Shown: positions 9,005 through 21,963 of the stretch, piece by piece | How positions within the stretch are numbered: position 1 is the stretch's first letter | Layout: each line of letters starts with the position of its first letter | Source of the DNA: Hybos culiciformis | Lineage: Eukaryota; Arthropoda; Insecta; Diptera; Hybotidae | Length of the DNA: 64,000 nt | Direction: 5' to 3' | Assembly (NCBI GenBank): GCA_964007475.1 | Contig: OZ023274.1 | Coordinates: 27,495,090-27,559,089, forward strand | Made by a program: the position numbers and the translations under genes | The notes under the pieces: generated by a model | Database searches by the model: none | Seen by the model: the letters and a program-made list of their open reading frames with translations, nothing else | Told to the model about the DNA's origin: nothing

Positions 9005-12000
9005 CTGTGATAATTTATTTTAATATTTTGATAATTTTGTTTTTGATCGTTTTTGAGAAATAAATAATTTTTTTTATATTTTGTAATGTTTGTGAATAAA
9101 ATTGAAATATAATTGTATTTTATTTAATTAATTTTAATGAGAGTAATTTTGACCTAAAAATATGGGACAATAGTGAATGGTGCTCACCTTCCACAGTGTC
9201 CATTCGCTCAACTTTTAATAATTCCCAAATTTCAATATTCTGTATGTACAAATTCTTTTTTTCGCCGTATAGAATTTATGAATTTTTCAACGTACAGACT
9301 TTTGAAATAAAAAATGCGGCAAATACTGAAAAACTATGAAATACACATTATTTAAAACACATAATTTGCACGTCCAATAAATCATAAAATTATCTCACTT
9401 TCATTTGAAAACTTTGAACTAATCAATTACACTTTATAAGTTTCGTGACATCAATTATAATGAATGTATAATTGATTAATTTTGTTTTCTTATTTCGGAT
9501 CAATATCATAATTTTAAATTAATTTCATGTTTGAGTTTTTATTTACAAATTCCTTTATAAAATACTAAATTTATTTGTTTTTTTATTAGTATGGCAACTG
9601 TTTTAGAATGCCTCGCCTCTTTTTGAGATGTCAGAGCTGGTTCTTCTAGAAAGTACAAGTGTAAGTGATTGCTTGAAATAAATCGCAAAAATTCTCATTT
9701 CTGTTTGATATGTGTGTGAATATACTGAATGATTTGAAATAATTTTTCATTAAAACAAATATTTCTGTCCATTTCCTATATCCACAAGCATTATCTTATC
9801 TCTTATTTCCATACAATAATTTTTGCACTTATAATTCTTTTTTTTTTCTTTTATAATTTATGGTTAACATAATATTTCCAATAAAAATGTATACTTGATT
9901 GTTAACAACTTGTTTTATAATGATAAGTATTAAATGTACTTTTACTATATAATTTTAATTTAATTTTTTATTTCAATAAAAATACTTTAACTATATTTTA
10001 GCTGCAATTCTGAGTGCCACTTGGTATCAATGAATCATTGATATAAAATACACTTTGACGAAAAATTATAAAGACTTGAACATTATACATTTTATTTAAG
10101 AGGACTTGCGCCGTCCCAAACATTTTTGTCCCAAAATTTGATTACTTAAAGTTAAATTAAAAAAAACAAAAAATCCATTCACAACCTCCGGACTATTTCA
10201 CACTTTCAAATGGTATACAACTTTTTAGAATCGGTTAAGGCTAAGTGTTCAAAATATCTTCAAAACCATTTTTTTATGTCTTCTTAAAAAAGTACTTGAA
10301 ACGGGATATAATGTCAGTTCATGTGATACTTCCTTTTTTTTTCAATAAATAAATTTATGTCAAAAGCTTTAAGCTTATTATTTGGTTTAATTTTTACATC
10401 TTCCCACTTAAGTTATTCAATTAGCGTAAATTTCGATAAAAAAAATTAATATATTAATTCTATAATCTTTATACATATATACTTTTATCTTGATTAAAAT
10501 CCATAGGATAATACATCTTAATATTTTTAAATAAATAAACTAGTTCGGTTACTACAGAAACAATGAAAAAATCGACATAATATTTTTGCTTTAATTGAAT
10601 TGTTGCCCTATATTGTTATCAACATTTTGTAAATATACAACTCAATCCGATTGACATTCAGAAAAACAAACATAAAACAACACAATTTTATGTCCAAACG
10701 AACTGAACACCTGTGAATTTCATACATAAATAATGTAAAAGACATATAATTTTGTTATGATTTTGGAATGTTCTCAAACTAAAAAAAAAAAAAAAAAATT
10801 TCAAATATAGAAACTCTTATTTTGTTGTTTACTATATGAAAATGATAAAAGAAAATAATAATTTTGAAATATCTCTTGTGTATGGAATAAAATTATTAAC
10901 TTTTGGCTGTCATGTTATGTATCATTACTCCAAGTAACAAAAATATACTGCAAATTCAAGATCCTCGATCCTCGATCACAATCAGGGCCTAAAATACTTT
11001 TTAGAGTTCCTTCAATATCATTGTACGAATTCAATTTAATCATATGTAGAGTTTTCAATGAAATTAAAACCCTAGTCCGAGTCCTTGTTCCTCTAATCGA
11101 CATTTATCCATCCAATCATCTAATTTTTGGTCGAAATCCATTAAAACCATATAGGTATACACATATAACCTTTGACATATAATCTTTGAGCTCTTACCAT
11201 TTTTGTAAAATCCTCTAATCGGCATCTATCTTCTCACATACTTACATTAATCGAATTCATTAAACTATCATAAAATTTAAAATTTATAAAAAATTATTTA
11301 GACCCTTAGATGATTCAGAGACTGGTAACCCTGTAAACTCAAAATAATAGAATCCCAAATCGTGGTAAAAGCACAAGTTTTAGCCTTTAAAGAATAAAAA
11401 TGGATTTGCTGGTTCATTAGTTACAAACACTTTAATAGCTGACGGACGGTCAAAAATGCCAATTAAATAAATTTCACACAGTTACTTATTTCAGAAGAAC
11501 ACGATCAGAAATGTAAATAAATGTAAATAAATTTGAATATTATAAAGAGTACAAAAAAATTATAAGTTTTGAAAACGTTTTCTAGACATAAAACATTTCA
11601 AGGTCGAACTTAATACCCGAGATATAATGGCATTAATAAACTCATCAAATTCACTCATATGTTTTTCCACAAACATTTTTTTATAATTTTTCTTTAACAA
11701 CTTTAATTTTTTATTATTATTATTATTTTCAAAAATACATGTTAAAATTAAAAACATTATAATCTTTTGAGTTATTAAAAAAGGTTAAAATTTATTGCAT
11801 AAATTATTTTATTAATTTTTATAAATAATTTTAATGATTTGAGAAATCATGACTTCATTAAATGAATTTTTTTTTTATGATTGGGCTGTAAAAGTTGGAA
11901 ATTATTTTTTATTGCATTACAAATAACATTTGGGTGGTACCTCAACTCAATGTTATCATGATTTGTAAACAATTCGAATATAAGTAGTTAAATTAAAATT

Positions 12001-14840
12001 TTTTTCATTGATCAATGTGAATTTCAACGTAAATCGTATTTATACTCGTCTGTAATTAAAAAAAATTGTAGGTGTATCATAATTCAAAATATATTTCTTT
12101 AATTTTTCTGAGCATCAGATTCAAACTCATAACGGATGTGTTATATCTAATTGTTTGATAATGTTTTATAAAAAAAAAAGTTGAAACTTTTTTTATAAAA
12201 AGGTTTTACAGTGCTTACTATTATTTATCCATCATCTAATGATATCCAAATCAATAAAATTCCTCAATTCTTGTCTATCACAAAATTATAATCATAATTT
12301 AAAATAAAAATATTTCCGATACATAAAAAAATTAAATCATATTTATTCATTTCGAACTTTTTCTATAGAAAATATCATAAATTCAATAAATTCCATAATT
12401 ATTCTCTATTTATATTTTATTGGATCGTAAATCATTTGAAAGAAATAAAATAATGGAATTAAAAAAAATATGACTGATCTACTTGGAACTTGTTAATTGT
12501 GGGAAAATAGAAAATTTATACAGCTTGAACTTGTTTTTTTTGCGTTTTTACAAAAAATATTAAATGGTAGAAAAATATAAGCTCAGGACGCTTATACGAT
12601 ATTTGTTTGTACGTTCGACTTACAGTTCAATATAAAATTTACGAAAACAAAAGACTTAAGACACAAACTTTTATAATCATTTTTTATTTAAGCTTTATAA
12701 ACAAAGTGTTAATTATATTGTATATATTAAAAATTATTAAATATCATCAAAAAAAAAGAATTATTTTTTTTCTTTCTCTTTTTAATGGACAATTTTAAAA
12801 TTAATTTTATCATATTTTAAGTTGTTGCTGAATTTAGTGCCAAAAACTTTAAAATATCAGATGGGTTTCTTCAGCAAATGTCAAAAAGAATAAAATAATA
12901 ATTAACAATATTGTTCTAAAATACTTCTTTTTGTTTGTACAAAATTTTCAAACTTAAGTACATAATACAAAATTTTACATCAAAAGATTAAACCGATTGT
13001 GAAGAATTTTTGTATTAAGAATATAATTTAATTTCAACATAATTTGAACATAATTAAGAATTTTTTTTTTTTTTAACGAAAGTTACTAACCTCTCAAATG
13101 TTTTATGTAAATGAACAGTTTATTATTGTTATAATAAACTAATAATAAATATAAAAAAACACTGAATTTATATTAAACGATGATACTACTTTAAATAAAA
13201 TGTGTTACAATAAAATTTAAGAAACAATAACAAATTAAGTGACTATTCAACTTTATCTAGCCACAATCTATAGATAATGATGATAATTTATGCGCGTGTT
13301 ATGTTTTTCACACTTTTAACGCTATTGTTTATAAAATAATAAATACTTTTTTTTTAATTTACTTAATCTACATAAATAAACCATTCCAGACAGATTATAA
13401 ATGTCTATAGAAATACTGTTTTATAAATATGTAACAATAAATAAAAATTATTTAAAATTATTTACATTTTTGACATATAAATGAAATTCAATCAGAATGT
13501 GAATAAGAAATATTTACGATTTAGTTATTATCGTAATATGTAAGAGAAGGAGTCCAGAAAATTCATGTCTTTTTACCTAATTTACTATAAATCTCTGTGC
13601 AGGTCTTTGTGAAACCGATAAATACGCAACATATCAACGTAACCTACATAATGTAACCTACAAATGTAGGCATAATGTACATTTATTAATAATCTGATAA
13701 TTTTATATCATATCTTTATTAAAAACATAATAATGAAGAGATTTTTTTTTTTATTTCACACTTTTTAAATATTTTGAACTTAAATGCAATAAAAATTCAT
13801 TAAGTATTGCAAAATAAATAATCAAACTTAAATAAATTTTGAAATTCTTTCAATGTTATCGGCATTATACAAAGAAAAACATTTTTTTCACAAACTAAAA
13901 CAGTTAAAAAATATTAACTATTTATTAATTTTATATAATAGTTATATTTAAAAAAGTTCCACCTATTAAATTTTATTTTCACGAAAAAAAAAATTTCAAT
14001 TTGTAAATTATAGACAGTATTATGATTAAAATTTTGTTATTTACAATTTATTTTTAATACATTATTCGTAAGATGCGTGTTATTATGACAAATATCATAA
14101 TGAAAATTTTCTTCAGATGGTATATTTATAATTTTTTCCATAAAGTAAATAACTTTACATAGACTTTTAATATAATCTTAATTTTGAAATTTAAATTTCT
14201 AACATGTTCCACAAAATAAATTGATTCTACTGCTTTATGCAAAACTAATTCTAATGTTTTATGGAAAATTAAAAAAAAAAAATGATAGTGTGTTTATTGA
14301 ATGAAATTTCCAGAACTGCTGTACATAATACTGCAATATTTGACATTCTTTTTATAATATTCTATTAAAATAAATTTTTCATTTTTCTTCCCACCATAAT
14401 ATGTGGCAAACTTTATTTTTTAACGCATTAGTTCTAGTAAATTCTTTTGCAAAGAAGTGTGAAATAATTTCTTCTTTTTTCTCAAAAATTAAAAAAAAAT
14501 ATATGTACGCTAAATTATGAAATAATAATGAAATTTTATATAATTCCCAAATAGGTATAACAAGTTTTATTATTTTAAAGAGTGTTGTCAAAACTTAAAG
14601 TGAGCACATGAAACAGAACTTAAAGGTTTAACAAGTGTAATTTTTAATTTTGTTTTAAATTGCACTATATTACATGCACCGCCAGTTTAACTTTTTTAAA
14701 TAGTATTCTCAAGGCATTAAGTTGGGGTTGAGCAACAGGAGGATTTTCAGCACATCCGATGATGTACTATTACAATGAATCTTAGAAAGCTTTTATTGCA
14801 GTTTTTTAATCCTTTTCTTGACAAACTTATGTTTAAATTA
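9005..14840. other. AT-rich DNA with only short unrecognised open frames
   Basis: Frames at 10915-11103, 11560-11757 and 14379-14591 (minus) and 12607-12798 (plus) are 62-70 codons. They are mirrored in the right arm, and none shows a motif I know. A slightly GC-richer segment at 10080-10330 (GGACTTGCGCCGTCCC, AACCTCCGGACTATTTC) may be an old repeat. A local duplication of GTAACCTACA lies near 13640-13670. No gene is supported. Confidence 0.6.
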
Positions 14841-14960
14841 AGAACTGTCCCAGAAGAAAACTTTCATATGTTTACAAAAACCGTTAAAATACTTTTTTTT
14901 TTAAATTTCAAAAATAAATAAAAAATTTCGTTTCATTGTGATTCTTTCATTTAACAAAAA

Positions 14961-17900
14961 ATGAAGGTCGAGTTAAAAGAAGAAAATTAATTTTGTACAA
15001 ACACCTTGAAAATCCAAATTTGTCGCAGCGTGCACTATCAAAACTATTGAAAATTCCCAAAAGTACTATCCAGAATGTATTAAGTAAGTTTAAGGAAGTT
15101 CAGAGTGTGGACAGAAAGCAAGGATCAGGGGTGGAATTATGTAACTTTGTCGTTTTTGTGACAATCGACAATTTCAAACACGATCAATTTGTATGGACAA
15201 TGAAAATTATTGCTTCGCGTATTTAATAATTATCATCTGTTGTATATTATATTTCTTTCTGGCAAAAAAAGAGTTTATTTTCTCTCTTTAAGAGAAAATA
15301 TATACAAAGTAAAGCTTACTTCAAGAAAAGAAGAGTCCAAATTGTAAATGTGTGGGTTATAAAACTTAATAAAAACCTAAAATTTCAACTGATTTATAGA
15401 GTGAACTTTGATTTATAAAATATTTAAAAAAATGTGAGCGCGGAGAAAAAAAAATTATGTACCTACTTTTTTTGAATTTAATAGACAATTGTCGAAAAAA
15501 AGTTTAGCTTCACATAACTGAAATTATAGACAATTGTCTATCAAATAAAAACGACAACTATTTTTTGGTCGTCAATTTTAAAACAATAAATTAATAAATC
15601 AAAATTTTTTTTTTTATAAAATGTCAATTTACTTTTATTCAACAAATGATTTTATTTCGTAACCATTGATAAGGATTACGTTTTTTTTTTGTTTTTTTTT
15701 AATTATTTCCATTTCGTCAACTGTTGTTGAATAAAGAATAAACATCTATAAGCATCTTAAAAAAATAAAACGTTTTATTTTTGAAGTGAATTAAAAACTT
15801 CAATAATAAGAAAGTCTAGATATTTGGCCATTAATTTCTAAATTATAAATTAACAAAAACTACAATGTATCATGTTAAAATTTTGATTTACGATTTTATG
15901 AATTGTAGGAGGTGAGAAGGGCTAATATTTAATCCTTGAATGGCAGTTTTCAAGATGCCTTATTGAATGTTATTTATTATAGAATTTTTTTATTTTTGGG
16001 CCATTTGATAGTTTAATATTTTTATCTGATTGACCATTATTGAAAGAAAATACTTGGTTTATTTATAAAAATAATTAAAATAAATTGTTTATTCTTAAAC
16101 AATTGTTTTATAGTTATAATTTATTCTCTAATTAAAATTTAATTTTTTAAACACTAAAAATCATTTAAATTAGTTATGGCTCCTAAAACCTAAATTTTTA
16201 TAAAAATTTATTATTTCCTAGATAATGATCAGAAATTAAAATTATAAAATTTGAATTAGATACCAATGTAAATATGTACATAATTCAAGGAAGATTATTT
16301 GCTTTGACTCAGCTAAATGATGAAAAACTAAAGAAGCACGTTTGATAAGTCATTCTATTGTTATGTTATTTATCCCTTAAATAATATTGTCAAGGAAGAA
16401 ATATGAATCGGAACAAACGAAGTATGTTAAATATTAACACAATATTTGATCCAAGCAGAAGTACTTAGTTCTGAATAAAATAAAATCGGTTAAGAAAATA
16501 ATCATTTTTTAATTAAATAAATACATTTTAATGAAGTAAAATAATGGTTTTGTTTTTCCAAAATTAATGAATTGATTGAAATATTTGTTTAAAATTTATC
16601 TTTAAAATAAGTAGGTACTTTTAATCAATATGAAAGCATAAGTTAAATAGATGAGTTCTAAACATTTTTATAATTTACGAATTATAAATAAAACACAATT
16701 ATGAAAAAGTGTAAAATAAGTATGCGTAATTTTCAAAAATTTCATAAAACCTTAAATTCACAATTTATGCGAAATTGAAGTGAACACCACACCACATACG
16801 AAATAAAAAATTTTCTATATCAATTTTCAAGTTGCCATTATAAAGAATACAACTAAAAACCTTTTGTTAGTGTATGTTTTAAAATTATAAATACAGTATA
16901 AAATTTTGAGTTTGTTTACTAAATTAATAAATTATTGAGAGAGAAAAAATGTGGTTTAATATTTAAAAAAAATTCTCTACACTATATTTTTTGCTAAAAC
17001 GATATTTAAAAATTCACGATATTTTTCCATGAAGCAAAAAAGTCGAATTGGTCGTGTTTGTGATCGAAGTCGACAATTAAAAAATTTTTTTTTCGTTAAT
17101 TTCTGAATAATATTATGAGAAATGTGATTTCCACCTATTAAAATTACATGAAGCAAAAAGTCGACAATTGTTAAATTTTGTGACAATTGTCGATTGTCGA
17201 CCGGTGACAATTGTTATATGATTACACCCCAGGAAGAAAAAGCGGTTTTGTCGATAAAAAATTAAAAAGTCGCGTCATAGCCGTAATAAAGGGAAACCCT
17301 AACTCTTCGGTTAGAGATGTGGCAAATAAACTTGAAACATCAAAGTCATCTATCCAAAGAATTAAATCCCAGGCTGGAATGAGAAGATTCAAAGTTCGAA
17401 TTGTTCCAGTTCGGTCCATAGAGCAACATTTGAGGGCAAAAAACGCGCTCGAAAATTGTATGAACAATTTTTCACAAAATTTCCGTGTTGTGTTATGGAT
17501 GATAAAACTTATTGTAAAGCCGATTTCCAACAAATTCGTGGCCAAGATTTTTATGTTGCTTCTGGTGGGGGAGAAGTTGCAGATAAATTTAAAAATAGAA
17601 AATAAGCGAAATTTCTGAAAAAATTCCTAATTTGGCACGCTATTTGTTCTTGCGGCTATAAGTCTAAGCCTTTCGTGACAACTGGAACCATTAATTCTGA
17701 AATTTACTTGAAAGAGTGTCTCAAGAAAAGGCTTATTCCATTTATAAAGTCACACAGCACTCCTATTTTATTTTGGCCAGACTTACCCACGTGTCATTAC
17801 AGCAAAACATGTTTAAAGTTTTATGAGGAAAACTTCATTAATTTCGTTCCAAAATATGCAAATCCCCCAAATTGTCTACAGCTACGCCCAATAGAAAGAT

Positions 17901-18068
17901 TTTGGTCCCATGTTAAAAGAAAAATTTAAAAAAACAAGAAAAACAACTATCGATAAGACTGGATTTAAAAAACAATACAAAAAAGCATCAGATTCAATAA
18001 CTTTAAGTCGTGGAAGTCTAATGAAAGGCCTAAGAAGAAATGTACGGAAATTTTATATAGAAAATTAA
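14961..18068 (+). pseudogene. Tc1/mariner DD37E transposase, split and frameshifted (left arm)
   Basis: The N-terminal helix-turn-helix region (LSQRALSKLLKIPKSTIQN) ends at 15128 where another element is inserted. It resumes at 17233 with the second helix-turn-helix (NSSVRDVANKLETSKSSIQR), then the catalytic domain. The first Asp lies in MDDKTYCKADF, the second in FWPDLPTCHYSK, and the Glu 37 residues later in RPIERFWSHVK. Damage seen here: the ATG at 14961 is out of frame with the body; a one-base loss in the A run near 17440 (shared with the right copy); a CAA-to-TAA stop near 17603; and an extra base near 17925. The product ends at 18068. It cannot be made as one protein. Confidence 0.88.
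15129..17229. mobile_element. 2.1-kb TIR element inserted in the Tc1-type transposon
   Basis: The empty site in the right arm reads GGATCAGGAAGAAAAAGCGG. Here the insert lies between two copies of CAG (15126-15128 and 17230-17232), giving a 3-bp target duplication. The termini are GGGTGGAATTATGTAAC and, reversed, GGGTGTAATCATATAAC. Several GACAATTGTC or GTCGACAATTG words lie near the ends and again at 15484 and 15531, probably binding sites. A 3-bp duplication with GGG-type ends fits PIF/Harbinger best, though CACTA-type elements also make 3-bp duplications. No transposase is recognisable inside, so it is non-autonomous or wholly decayed. Confidence 0.9.
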
Positions 18069-18205
18069 AAAAATTAAAATAAATCCAAATTTTTGTTCAA
18101 AAAATGTTTAAAATATTTTTCCTAAAATAAACAAAACTAATTTTACTTAAATTTATCTCATTTATTTGAGTTTTTTGATGGTCGGTTTTTTTCTGGGACA
18201 GTTCT

Positions 18206-19472
18206 TATTAAAAACTCATTTTATTTTACCTGCTAAATAAATATACCTCCAAGTTGCATTGATGCATAAACTAAGCTGATGTTAATAATGTGAATTTAAG
18301 ATAAACAAATAAAAAACTAATGATTTGTCTTGTCTATACAATCAACATTAAACCACAAAATAACTTTTAATATGGGTTAAATCTTATAAATCTTATACTT
18401 GTTTTATACTTGCAAGGTTGAAAATTGCAAAAAATTTAGTTATTTGTTTTTCAATATAGTATACCTAGTTTTTGCTATCCAAAAGTAGAAAAAAAAAGAA
18501 TTCAATGAATTTTTCATGCAGAAAATTTAATAAATCTGCGTCACCCTCACTGCTGGTGCATATTTATTGAGATTGCGATTAATATGATTTGATTTAATAA
18601 AAAAAAAATCTATCAGTATTAGGTAAACATTTGAATTAGAAATGCAATAAGATTTTTTTTTTTTAAAGGAAAATTGATCATTTTTATGCACACGTTAATT
18701 GCATTTGTAATAACTATAAAATAACTAGTTTTAAATTATAATCGTTATAAATCTTCTTTTCAATAATTTTATGTTTCCTTTTAAATAAATAAATTTGCAA
18801 TTCATAGATAAATAATTCGATGATAGTTTATTAACCCCTGGAAGTGAAGGTGTTAATATTATTAAGATCAATTTTTTTTTTAAATAAAAATGTGATAAAA
18901 AAATTTGATGGTACAATCTTTGAAAGACATTAACTTAGTCGAATATTAGTGTTTATCTTAATTATTATAACAATGGAATAAAACAGTTTTCTTAGTTTAT
19001 ATGGGTTGAACATTTTCTAGATCAATATAGAATAATTATTGCTTAATTATAAATATTACTATAATACACTTTAGTTTTTTTATATTATAGTATATGTCAT
19101 AAGATCTATGATGAGTGTATTGTACTTTTAGAATCTAGTTACGTATTGTTATATAAAATAGGTAGACAGTACAATATAATATAAGAAGTATGTGTAATGT
19201 AAGCTGTGCATATTATAATATGTACATACATTTATGGACAATACAACAGTTTACACGATTTACTAAGCAAGTTTTGATATATTTGGACTCAAAAAGTACT
19301 TAAAAATAGTATAATATAGGTCTTAACTACACGTAAATATTAGAAATAAATGTTTCAAAACTATCGAAATATAATTAAATTACATTCTTCTTGCATAGTA
19401 AGGCAGAGTCAAGATACTCCAATTATCATAGTCTTCATCATAGTTTCAAAATTGTGTAAATTTTAAGGCACT
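18206..19472. other. AT-rich DNA, no gene seen
   Basis: No motif or open frame of note. Mirrored at 20697-21963. Confidence 0.7.
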
Positions 19473-19916
19473 GGGAACTAACTCATCACGAACTAACTCC
19501 GCAAAACGAAAATGAACTAACTCATCAAAAAAAATACGTTTTTTTTTGATGAGTTAGTTCCTAAATTGATGAGTTAATTCACTTTTTTATTTTGAGGAGT
19601 TAGTTCATTTTTAATTTTTACTTTAAATCCGCATTTTTTGATGAATTAATTCATTTTTAAATTTGATGAGTTAATTCCACGTTATTGAGGAGTTAGTTCA
19701 TTTGCATAAATATTTTTTTTTCTTCAATTTTGATGAGTTAGTTCATCGTAAAAAAGCACCAAAATTTTAATTTTATATGTATTTGAAAAAAAGTAAAGCG
19801 TAGCCAAAGGGGTTATAATCCGTGAAGCCCCGCAAGGACACGCGAAAAGGCATTTGCTCGCGTAGCCATTGAACAAGTTGCGAAAAAGGTGATTTTTGTA
19901 ATTGAAAAAACGGACA

Positions 19917-20116
19917 NNNNNNNNNNNNNNNNNNNNNNNNNNNNNNNNNNNNNNNNNNNNNNNNNNNNNNNNNNNNNNNNNNNNNNNNNNNNNNNNNNNN
20001 NNNNNNNNNNNNNNNNNNNNNNNNNNNNNNNNNNNNNNNNNNNNNNNNNNNNNNNNNNNNNNNNNNNNNNNNNNNNNNNNNNNNNNNNNNNNNNNNNNNN
20101 NNNNNNNNNNNNNNNN
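19917..20116. other. assembly gap of 200 N
   Basis: Two hundred undetermined bases lie exactly in the spacer of the inverted repeat. A round-number gap at a palindrome centre means the two arms were joined without read-through, so the centre is the least reliable part of the window. Apparent reading frames across it are meaningless. Confidence 0.99.
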
Positions 20117-20252
20117 CGCCACCACGCCCCCGCCACCACGCGTCCCAACCCGTAGCCCCGCTCCCGTACGCGCGCTCACGCCCCCCCACGCTTTATGCTC
20201 CTTTTGTTTCTTTTTCCACTAATTAGATATTTTATATTTTTACAACTAATAA
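20117..20252. other. spacer with a GC-rich block
   Basis: Bases 20117 to about 20195 are dominated by C and G (CGCCACCACGCCCCC, CCCGTAGCCCCGCTCCCG, ACGCGCGCTCACGCCCCCCC). This is extreme against the surrounding AT-rich DNA. After about 20200 the sequence returns to AT-rich. The block has no mirror copy in the window, although the N gap could hide one. The string CGTAGCC recurs at 19799 and 19861, which suggests it belongs to the same element as the flanking repeats. Hard-to-sequence GC content may explain the gap. Confidence 0.85.
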
Positions 20253-20696
20253 TGTCCGTTTTTTCAATTACAAAAATCACCTTTTTCGCAACTTGTTCAA
20301 TGGCTACGCGAGCAAATGCCTTTTCGCGTGTCCTTGCGGGGCTTCACGGATTATAACCCCTTTGGCTACGCTTTACTTTTTTTCAAATACATATAAAATT
20401 AAAATTTTGGTGCTTTTTTACGATGAACTAACTCATCAAAATTGAAGAAAAAAAAATATTTATGCAAATGAACTAACTCCTCAATAACGTGGAATTAACT
20501 CATCAAATTTAAAAATGAATTAATTCATCAAAAAATGCGGATTTAAAGTAAAAATTAAAAATGAACTAACTCCTCAAAATAAAAAAGTGAATTAACTCAT
20601 CAATTTAGGAACTAACTCATCAAAAAAAAACGTAATTTTTTTGATGAGTTAGTTCATTTTCGTTTTGCGGAGTTAGTTCGTGATGAGTTAGTTCCC

Positions 20697-21963
20697 AGTG
20701 CCTTAAAATTTACACAATTTTGAAACTATGATGAAGACTATGATAATTGGAGTATCTTGACTCTGCCTTACTATGCAAGAAGAATGTAATTTAATTATAT
20801 TTCGATAGTTTTGAAACATTTATTTCTAATATTTACGTGTAGTTAAGACCTATATTATACTATTTTTAAGTACTTTTTGAGTCCAAATATATGAAAACTT
20901 GCTTAGTAAATCGTGTAAACTGTTGTATTGTCCATAAATGTATGTACATATTATAATATGCACAGCTTACATTACACATACTTCTTATATTATATTGTAC
21001 TATCTACCTATTTTATATAACAATACGTAACTAGATTCTAAAAGTACAATACACTCATCATAGATCTTATGACATATACTATAATATAAAAAAACTAAAG
21101 TGTATTATAGTAATATTTATAATTAAGCAATAATTATTCTATATTGATCTAGAAAATGTTCAACCCATATAAACTAAGAAAACTGTTTTATTCCATTGTT
21201 ATAATAATTAAGATAAACACTAATATTCGACTAAGTTAATGTCTTTCAAAGATTGTACCATCAAATTTTTTTATCACATTTTTATTTAAAAAAAAAATTG
21301 ATCTTAATAATATTAACACCTTCACTTCCAGGGGTTAATAAACTATCATCGAATTATTTATCTATGAATTGAAAATTTATTTATTTAAAAGGAAACATAA
21401 AATTATTGAAAAGAAGATTTATAACGATTATAATTTAAAACTAGTTATTTTATAGTTATTACAAATGCAATTAACGTGTGCATAAAAATGATCAATTTTC
21501 CTTTAAAAAAAAAAAATCTTATTGCATTTCTAATTCAAATGTTTACCTAATACTGATAGATTTTTTTTTTATTAAATCAAATCATATTAATCGCAATCTC
21601 AATAAATATGCACCAGCAGTGAGGGTGACGCAGATTTATTAAATTTTCTGCATGAAAAATTCATTGAATTCTTTTTTTTTCTACTTTTGGATAGCAAAAA
21701 CTAGGTATACTATATTGAAAAACAAATAACTAAATTTTTTGCAATTTTCAACCTTGCAAGTATAAAACAAGTATAAGATTTATAAGATTTAACCCATATT
21801 AAAAGTTATTTTGTGGTTTAATGTTGATTGTATAGACAAGACAAATCATAAGTTTTTTATTTGTTTATCTTAAATTCACATTATTAACATCAGCTTAGTT
21901 TATGCATCAATGCAACTTGGAGGTATATTTATTTAGCAGGTAAAATAAAATGAGTTTTTAATA
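20697..21963. other. AT-rich DNA, no gene seen (mirror of 18206-19472)
   Basis: No gene or additional element. It differs from its mirror by isolated substitutions only. Confidence 0.7.

Larger units (their letters stand above)
14841..18205 (+). mobile_element. Tc1/mariner DD37E-type transposon, interrupted (left arm)
   Basis: The terminal repeats are AGAACTGTCCCAGAAG at 14841 and its complement CTGGGACAGTTCT ending at 18205. Each is bordered by TA (14839-14840 and 18206-18207), the target of this superfamily. Without the 2,101-bp element at 15129-17229 and one CAG, the length would be about 1.26 kb, normal for a Tc1/mariner element. The same insertion site is occupied in the right arm, so this transposon was present before the arms separated. 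Confidence 0.92.
618..19916 (+). repeat. left arm of a giant inverted repeat (palindrome)
   Basis: The arm is the reverse complement of 20253-37442. Paired landmarks sum to about 38060 outside 15129 and to about 40165 inside it, the difference being a 2.1-kb insertion present only here. Mirror pairs include the ACGGTGAATTGCTAT foldback (1827 and 36236), the hAT derivative (2058 and 35999), the 142-bp hairpin (4030 and 34022), four further MITEs, the Tc1-type element (14841 and 23221) and the central word repeat (19473 and 20696). Scattered substitutions and small indels show the arms are not an exact copy. The outer boundary lies at the end of a CACTG-type MITE, with 13 bp between it and a hAT element. 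Real palindrome and haplotype misjoin both fit. Confidence 0.97.
19473..20696. mobile_element. foldback element spanning the palindrome centre
   Basis: Each side starts GGGAACTAACTCATCACG and contains about ten copies of GATGAGTTAGTTCA or its complement (variants GAGGAGTTAGTTC and GATGAATTAATTC), partly facing one another so that each side also folds locally. Inside these lie AGCGTAGCCAAAGGGG and TTGCTCGCGTAGCCATTG, then the N gap and GC-rich core. If real, this is a ~1.2-kb element with ~440-bp terminal inverted repeats and a GC-rich loop. The outer limit is my choice from the last word copy. The symmetry could also simply follow from the larger palindrome. Confidence 0.6.

Noticed and set aside
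17211..17618. Apparent gene starting MLYDYTPGRKSG
   Set aside because: Its first codons come from the terminal repeat of the inserted 2.1-kb element. The rest is the middle of the DD37E transposase, so the start is an artefact of the insertion.
19724..20222. Open reading frames crossing the N gap on both strands
   Set aside because: Most of their length is undetermined bases and the rest is inverted-repeat sequence, so they carry no coding evidence.
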